Below, piece after piece: positions 57,312 to 64,000 of a stretch of DNA of 64,000 nt. The first letter of the stretch is position 1. Every line of letters starts with the position of its first letter. The position numbers and the translations under genes are program-made. The notes under the pieces were generated by a model. It saw only the letters and a list, made by a program, of their open reading frames with translations, did not search any database and was not told where the DNA came from. Source of the DNA: Aporrectodea caliginosa (Eukaryota; Annelida; Clitellata; Crassiclitellata; Lumbricidae); NCBI GenBank assembly GCA_020284085.1, contig JACEVL010000774.1, forward strand, positions 1 through 64,000, given 5' to 3'.

Positions 57312-58718
57312 CAGGGTGTCCAACCTTTTCGGGTGAAGGGCCACATTGCCATTTTTCTAAGACCTCGGAGGCCGAAGAAAAATTTCATAAATAATTTTTA
57401 AACGCGATGCATAGCCTACTAATGAATAATTATTTTACTTGCCTACCTCTTGATCAGGTACCACATAATCACATCTTTCGTGTTTTGTTTGTACTAATGG
57501 AATAGTTGACAGTGCTGTTGCGTACACAAGTACTCTATATCTGCTTCCACTGTTGATGTGGCTATTTTAAGTATTATAGTTAAATATCCATCTGCTAAAT
57601 AATGGTCTTGAGTTTTTAATGTTTGCAATTCTAGAGAAAACTGTTCACAACAATATGTACTGCCAAAGTGCAATATACCCAAGTGCAGGATTAGACTGAT
57701 TTGGAAAACCCTCTCGGGATACATATTGTGTGTAAAATGTTATACAGTCATGCTCTTGGAAAGCTACCTTATTGTGGCTTTCATTCAGAATGTGAATAAG
57801 TTCCATTTGCATTTGCATCACCTGGATCAAAAAGTGGATCTCCAAACACCATCATTTCATTATTATATCCCTTGAAACCTGTAAAATCTGTGTCTGAAAT
57901 CACCCAACAGTTTGCAAGTAATTCATGCATCACCAATTCAGTTGATTGGTCAACTGTGTTGGCAAATGGACAACTTTTCAGACTCATGCATTTGAACAAG
58001 CTGTAACTTTGAGAAAATGCAGCTAGCCGTTTGTACATTTTGATAACCAGCTGATCTATATCTTGAAGCTTGACATTCAATTCAGCTAGAACATTTGCCA
58101 TGTCAACCAAACAGCCTTTACTCATAAATTGTCATTCAAGAAGCTTACATCTTTTCCTTAGCATGCATGAAATGATTTTATTTCATCCTTCAGTGATCAG
58201 ACTGATAGAATCTGCTTAGTGTAGCTGCCCTCATCAACCAGCGAATCAGACTGAAGTAAATCGTTATGAGATCCAACTTAGTGCCATGTTTTGTGCAATA
58301 AAGCCGCTTAATAGTATATTCCTTGTTGACTGCTACATTTTCTTCACAGATTAAACAAACTACACCCTCAGAATGCTCAATGAGAAAAATTTCCTGTCTA
58401 CATATTTTCAAAAAGTCAAAATTCTAAGTCAATTTTTCACTTTTTACCTTCACTTGTTCAACCCGCCATCGTTTTTGAGGCTGAAAGCAAAATTAAGTAT
58501 TGCACCACAGAGCTAGAGCATTATAACTTCGTGTGTCTTATGAAGCAGAGAATTGTAGGAAATTTTTAAGACCGGGGGCCACTTAGCAACTTAGTATGCA
58601 ATTCCCCATTTCAGACATAATAAAAAAATGAATATTTTGATAGGTTCGGCGGCCGGATGAACCCACTTGGTGGACCGGATTGTGGCCGACAGGCCGTAGG
58701 TTGGACAAACCTACGGTA
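57312..58718 (-). mobile_element. hAT element with decayed GTF2IRD2/ZBED-like transposase
   Basis: Exact 8-bp repeat ATCTACAT (57304-57311 and 58719-58726). Left end CAGGGTGTCCAACC; the right end has GGTTGGACA then degenerates. Transposase relics occupy the minus strand. Confidence 0.85.
57494..58440 (-). pseudogene. hAT transposase relic, GTF2IRD2/SCAND3-like
   Basis: Segments in order on the minus strand: VVCLICEENVAVNKEYTIKR, then a histidine-containing YCTKHGTKLD (BED-finger-like, about 58350-58280); DMANVLAELNVKLQDIDQLV (about 58105-58040); VSREGFPNQSNPAL (about 57720-57680); and the hATC segment HFGSTYCCEQF with IILKIATSTVEADIEYLC (about 57670-57510). Frames differ between segments and the catalytic middle is shortened. 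Inactive. Confidence 0.85.
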
Positions 58719-58830
58719 ATCTACATCAATGTTGTGCATAAGTTACAGTTAGATTGTATCTATTATACTTGTATTATACTTTTTATGTTTGTGTGGATGT
58801 CAATAAACAAGTCTATCAATCAAAAAAGAC

Positions 58831-59013
58831 ATGCACGTGCCAAAGCACAAACTGGAAGAAATTGTAGAAATCCAGAAAGTGGGGTATCAGAACTGTCTCA
58901 GCGAGTTGGAGTATGTGAGGTCCTCCATCAAAACTAGGCATATGTCACATTTTTCTGAAAATGAAATTCTTTCATTTCTAACAATGCAAAAATTATTAAG
59001 ATATCTTCAGTAG
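58831..59013 (+). other. Small unassigned frame
   Basis: 60-codon frame (MHVPKHKLEEIVEIQKVGYQ..., with a short amphipathic helix-like run). Not recognised. It could be chance, or an upstream piece of the large family relic that starts at about 59640. Confidence 0.2.
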
Positions 59014-59635
59014 AACCTGAGATATGCTAATTTGAAGTGTTATATCATGAGAATACTAAAATCGAGAAACTCGCAATCATTGTATTTATGTACACTAGAA
59101 AGTCTTTGACAGCGTATAATAATAATACTTCCTCGGCTTAGCATAACATTGTTTATTTTGTAGGTACAAGCATAAGATTTCATATTTGGAGTCAGGATTT
59201 AATGTAGATTAACACCTGATATATCCACATTGCGAAATTTTACTAGAAAGAATGATTTTGAAGGTTTTTGTAGATGAGCGATAATATAGGAAGTTTTCTA
59301 TAGCAAGGCGTGTCATCATACATTTAGTACATTCTGAGGCAGTTGCGGTCAACTGCGAGTCAGAAACAGTTATTGTTTCACTTTAATCTAATAATAGTGA
59401 CAAGAATATTTCTTCTTCAGAATTAAATGAAGTTATTATTTGTTTAGTATTTTCATTGACGAACATTTAGTATCGGGTTGCGTACGTTTTAAGGTATCTT
59501 TTGGCCAGGAGGCGCGAGGAATTTCAGGTTTGGGGCTAAAGCTCCAAGCCCTTCCCTTTGTCCCCTCCTCCCTGTGATTTGAAGTGATTTCCCACTTGGG
59601 GGGGCTGAGCCGCAGTTGGGGGGGGAAGTTGATCA
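59014..59635. other. No gene identified
   Basis: Non-coding sequence with two G-runs (59598-59604 and 59618-59625). Confidence 0.35.
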
Positions 59636-59881
59636 GAAATTATATGTTCCAGATAAAAGATTCTCATTTTACAGGTACATTTGATGAAGACAGCCAAAGA
59701 AAATCAGTTCCACAATTATTGGTTTCTCTTATAGGAATGCTCCTAGAAGGCCCAGGATTTTGCCATGATAACAATAACCAGGCAGCGTTATCTATATCGC
59801 AGCTCATCAAGAGACCACGCACAACCCTTTCTACAAATGCAGGACAGACACCTGTATTTCGACAATTACAAAGTCAGGAGC

Positions 59882-60296
59882 AGTGATGGGCACTAACTAA
59901 TTGTTTTTAGTTAAACTATAACTATTTCTCAACTAAAATAAAAAAGTTTAACTAAAAGTTGGCAACTTATTTTTTATATATAAGTTAACTAAACTAAAAA
60001 TATTTAGTTACACTTTTTAACAAACTTTTTCACAAACATTTTCACAATGACAGTGAACTGTAATAATGCAGAGGGTCAATGACAATTTCACTTTCAAACT
60101 CTGTAATGTGCACTAGACTAATAGTCTACAGTTCTACAAGAAAATCATGAAGAAAGTTGCTAATCGTGCAATGCAGTTCACTTGACTTGAGTAATAAAAA
60201 CCACCTACTCGATACAATCATAGCGGAAGATAGTTGCTGATTTTGTTACTTAACAAAAAAATATTAGTTAAACTTTTTAGGAAATTCTGTTTGTCA
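59882..60296. mobile_element. hAT-like MITE, AGTTAACTAAA-rich, right end unclear
   Basis: Begins CAGTGATGGGCACTAACTAA at about 59880, followed by AGTTTAACTAAAAGTT-type inverted repeats, and ends near TTAGTTAAACTTTTTAGG (about 60265). It replaces the expected family sequence between the segments at 59886 and 60300. TSD not established. Confidence 0.6.
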
Positions 60297-61104
60297 ACAT
60301 TTTAATTCAGACCAACTTGTCTGTCCCCAAGTTCTCAAGGGCAATCTCTTCACGGTTGCAGCTGTCAACAACATCGATCATAATCCTCACTCTGAAACAG
60401 CCAAATCTTCTTTTCATGGAACTGCTATTTCTTTAATGCAGTTTCCCACTGCTGATAATGCTGGAGTTGATCGTGTTGTCAGTCATCCATTTGAATCTGC
60501 TTCAAATTTGTCATCTGACATTGTGCTACCTCTTCTTTACTCAGATGTTCCACCATGCGTATTTCTAAAGTCAGATCCTATTATTCCGATGATTCAGTGT
60601 CCCTTGCTGAACTTGAGTGGTGATACGGCTGTTGAATATGAATGTCTCAATGAAGTAATGAACTGCATTTAGAGCAATTCAGAACCTGAAAATATTGCAT
60701 TGGCAGGTTACCTTGCTTAAGCAGCAGAGAAAGAACAAGCTGCTGCCTATTATTGCCATGCTGCATTTATTTCGGCATAGTTCCAATACAGCAGCAATGA
60801 TTAGGCACTCTTTCACTATCGTTCAGGCAGCTGTGAACCATTTACATTCAAATCAGATACCTGTGATTACTTTTGATCAGCCACTCTATGCTTTAGCAAA
60901 GCAGATTCAGTGGCACTGGCCTAATAAATTTGGAGAAGATAAATTTGTAGTAATGATGGGAGGATTACATATTGAGATGGCAGCTCTGAAGATGCTTGAT
61001 CAGTGGCTAGATGGTTCTGGTTGGGTGCAATGCTTAATTAAGGCTGGTGTGGCAACCTCAGGAGTGGTAGAATCCTTCATTCATGCGTCACATGTTAAGC
61101 GAAC

Positions 61105-63125
61105 AGTTTATCAGTTTATTTCCTGTATCAACATAATACAATTAAGGCAATACAACACAGTAAATTACATTAGTTGAGGATACCAAGGGGGAGACCCAGA
61201 AGGGATGAGGAATCCCGCTAATAGGGCCACCTAATAATTGAGAATAACATAAGTAAATAATGCATGACAGCCAGTTCATATAATTATAGGAATACTTTGA
61301 TAACCATGAAAATGCTAAATTATTAAGCAAAAATACTAACATAACTTAACTAACACTTAACTAACACTTAACTAACACACCCAATAAAAAAGAAAATAAG
61401 AATTCAAGTAATTTGATTAATGAGGTAATGGCGTAGTTTTTTCTTAAAGATATGCAGACCAGATAGTTGACGAATAGATAACGGTACACTGTTCCAAACG
61501 TTAGCCCCTGCAAATCTGATAGAGAATAACCGAGTGTTTGTATGAGCAAAAGGTTGTCGATATAACTTAGAGTTTCTTGTAGGGTAAGAATGAATTTCAG
61601 AGGCACGGAGGAATAGTTGTCTATAAATTACAGGTAATGAATTATGCTCATAACGATACATAAATTCACCAATCTGTGCCTTCCTAATTTGGTCGATTTT
61701 TAGTAACTTAAATTCTAGAAATAGTTGACTAGTATGAGAACCGTAAGGAACACCAGCCACGCAACGGATAGCTCGTTTTTGCAGAATGGTCAGCCTTTGT
61801 AAATTAGATTTATAAGTAGAAGTCCATATTATATTACAATAAGTGAGGTAAGGATAGATGAGGGTGTAGTAGAGGGTTAACCGAACATGGGGTGGCAGTA
61901 GATTGGAAGCTCGTTTTAGAATTCCTACATTCTTAGCTATTTTAGAGGAAATAGCTTCTATGTGATCTTTCCAAGATAGATGTTGATCTAATATAACTCC
62001 TAAAAATTTGGATGAGGTTACTTGATTAATGGGATAACCATCAATACACAGAGTATAAGAAGTGATAGACGATAGTTTCCTATGGGACCTGAATAGAATA
62101 TAATTGGTCTTATCTAGGTTCAGTGATAATTTATTGGCGCGAAACCAATCAGCAATGTGAATTAGCTGGGCATTCACTATTTGGTATAAGTCGGCAAGGG
62201 AGCTGTGAGAATAAAAAATGTTAGTGTCATCGGCAAAGAGGACGAAGTACAGAAGTGGTGATGCATTAGGAAGGTCATTAATGAAAATGAGGAATAAGAT
62301 AGGTCCTAGGTTCGATCCTTGCGGAACACCAAATCGGACTGTGCGCATCATCGAGTAGGCACCATTGCAGTAGACCACCTGTGAGCGATTCTCAAGGTAA
62401 CTAGCAAACCACTTAAGCTGAACTCCTCTTATACCATAGTTGTTAAGTTTTTTAAGCAGAATATTATGGCTCACCGTATCAAAAGCCTTGGCCAAATCAA
62501 AAAAGACACCAAGGGAGTATTCGTTATTCTCTATTGCTTCAGATATTTTATCCTGGATACTCAGCAGTGGCATAGATGGGGAATGACCAGCTTGAAATCC
62601 ATGTTGAGATGGATAAATAATGTTATTTTTTCAAGGAAATTACTTAATCTTTCGTACATTAATTTTTCAAAGATTTTAGCGAAGAATGGAAGGACAGAGA
62701 TAGGTCTGTAATTAGCTACATTGCTCTTTTCACCTCTTTTAAAGATGGGAACTACCTTAGCAATTTTTAAAGCGTTAGGAAATATGCCAGTGTTGAAGGA
62801 ACAATTGACTATTTCTGACAGAGGTCTAGCTATATTAGTAATAGACGGGGAAGCGACAAAAGGATCAATGTCATCGATTCCCTTACTATGGGACAGACGA
62901 ATTGTTCTGTTTAGTTTAATTATTTCCTCTGGAGTTGTTTCTTCAAGACCAAAAGAGTTGATAGTAGGAGGGCTTAAATAATCTTCAAACGGAGAGATCG
63001 GATCAGGTATTTTTTTAGACAAAATTTCAGCAATTTCTGTGAAGTGGCTATAGAACACGCTATGCTCATACAGTAACAGTTGCTGCTCTATATGTTTGTT
63101 AGAGGCACTGCTACTCACAATATTG
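61105..63125 (-). mobile_element. CR1-like LINE, RT nearly intact, 5'-truncated
   Basis: Minus-strand LINE splitting the family relic between HASHVKRT and the MVLDLELM segment. The 3' UTR (61110-61400) contains GGGATGAGGAATCCCGCTAA, matching the fragment at 33816-34036. No endonuclease is present, so the copy is 5'-truncated. Confidence 0.87.
61404..63118 (-). pseudogene. CR1-like reverse transcriptase, one frameshift
   Basis: Upstream frame (63118-62561): IKLNRTIRLSHSKGIDDIDP, VVPIFKRGEKSNVANYRPIS and VLPFFAKIFEKLMYERL. A one-base loss in an A-run near 62635 shifts the frame away from the expected SQHGFQAGHSPS. The downstream frame (62573-61404) has LGVFFDLAKAFDTVSHNILL, FGVPQGSNLGPILFLIFIND, the catalytic FADDTNIFYSHS, ANKLSLNLDKTNYILFRSHR, SKFLGVILDQHLSWKDHIEA and a C-terminal FAGANVWNSVPLSIRQLSG. 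All main RT motifs are present, so the copy is young, but it is inactive as it stands. Confidence 0.9.
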
Positions 63126-64000
63126 CACTGGAGTGGACGAAGATGATAGGTTGCCTTTTCTCCAGTGGAGATCGGAAAAGGAAAAACCTTATCTCAGTTT
63201 CGCTATGGTTCTTGACCTTGAATTGATGGTGTTGACCTTAGTAAGATCAATAAGAGAAGGAAATTTTGATCTATATCTTGATTCTATCCGCAGTTTACTG
63301 CCATGGTTTTCAGTCTTGACCATGCACATTATGCTCGCTGTATGTCTGTACACTTGAGAGATATGTCTACTTAAAACAAATCCATCCAGGTGTTGCATCT
63401 GAATTTCAAGCTTCTCATTTCACAGTTTCAAAGTGTAATAGAAAGTTTTCAAACATTTCTATAGACCAAGCCCATGAGCAATGCGCTTTGTATAAAAGGT
63501 GATGGTGGTGCAGTAGGGCTGACAGAGAGTGACACAGCTCTTAGCAGATGGGTAATTGCTGGTCCCGAAGTCATACGGATTTTGCAAGACTTTGAAGGTA
63601 ACATCAATCCAACTTCCAAAGACCGCAAACACCATGAACAAAGACCTTCATATCAGAAACATTACAAGGTGGATGTCAAGAATTCAATAGAAGTTTTTGA
63701 TGACATGGGTAATAATGTCTTCAGTGAAACAAACACGTATGATCTCTTATCTCTGGACACTCATACACTGGCAGCTAAAGCCATTTACAACCGCTTTTCA
63801 GTTAGGCAATAATCAAATGGAGAATTTCTTCAAGGAGCGGTTGCTAGGAAAAGTTTCAATCCTTGAACCATTGCACAGAAATAAATTGCCTTTGTTTACG
63901 TTTAAGCCAGCGACATCGAAGGAAAGAAGTGCCGGTCAGTTAACAGTAGCAGAACTTAAAACAGACCATGACTTATTTTCTAGACTATATATTGCACGCC

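Larger units (their letters stand above)
59640..64000 (+). pseudogene. Relic of a large uncharacterised multicopy protein family
   Basis: Ordered plus-strand segments, in several frames, correspond to a long protein I recall as recurrent and unannotated in invertebrate genomes; its function is unknown to me. Landmarks: SVPQLLVSLIGMLLEGPGF (59710-59760); QLVCPQVLKGNLFTVAAVNN then IDHNP and SSFHGTAISLMQFPTADNAG (60310-60475); PVITFDQPLYALAKQIQWHW and MMGGLHIEMAALKMLDQWL, GSGWVQCLIKAGVA and SFIHASHVKRT (60860-61108). After the LINE come MVLDLELMVLTLVRSIREGN and FDLYLDSIRSLLPWF (63205-63310), then IKGDGGAVGLTESDTALSRW with VIAGPEVIRIL (63490-63590). A shifted frame near 63800 reads MENFFKERLLGK and continues past the window. 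Stops and frameshifts (for example 60670, 60720 and 63357) plus two insertions show decay. Confidence 0.7.

Overview
This is metazoan nuclear DNA, most likely from a marine invertebrate; I cannot name the species. The evidence is interrupted coding exons with GT/AG splice sites, tRNA-derived SINEs, a very long CA microsatellite, and a dense mix of CR1/L2-like and RTE-like LINEs, hAT, Tc1/mariner, piggyBac and Polinton-type elements. There is no sign of prokaryotic gene organisation. Almost every recognisable coding stretch belongs to a mobile element, and many elements are nested. Only one ordinary cellular gene is supported: two in-frame exons of a NEMO/optineurin-like coiled-coil protein on the minus strand (9147-11474).

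Layout. 1-970 is AT-rich, homopolymer-laden and possibly poor sequence. 1340-7443 is a decayed Polinton/Maverick DNA polymerase B gene (minus strand) split by a long-TIR foldback, a 150-bp hAT MITE and an RTE-like LINE that itself carries a smaller antisense RTE tail. 7484-12480 holds a hAT MITE, the NEMO/optineurin-like exons and a striking pair of perfect palindromes in the intron. 12480-15470 holds SINEs, a hAT transposase relic and an RTE reverse transcriptase relic split by another hAT. 15.5-17.8 kb is gene-free and has degenerate repeats. 17.8-23.4 kb has two minus-strand L2/CR1-like LINEs, one with a 2A-like peptide motif, plus a hAT element. 23.5-31 kb has a hAT within a hAT, then an RTE copy with exact target-site duplications (TSDs) carrying two further insertions, one of which holds a nested minisatellite element. 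31-35 kb has two copies of one hAT family, one with a 377-bp CA repeat and one inserted in a mariner element.

The centrepiece is a 7.6-kb LTR retrotransposon at 35983-43621 with near-identical LTRs and one uninterrupted 1621-codon gag-pol frame. Its domain order is PR-INT-RT-RNase H, the unusual Gmr1-like arrangement of Ty3/gypsy elements. Its insertion scar is abnormal: a 22-bp flanking duplication and a 16-bp polypurine-tract-like extension on the left end.

43.6-59 kb is a mosaic of piggyBac, hAT and foldback elements, LINE tails, and a large inverted duplication. 59.6-64 kb carries a broken copy of a large protein family that I recall as a recurrent uncharacterised family of invertebrate genomes. 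It is split by a CR1-like LINE and runs off the window end. This family and the Gmr1-like element are the best candidates for something biologically new. All calls come from reading the sequence; no searches were run.
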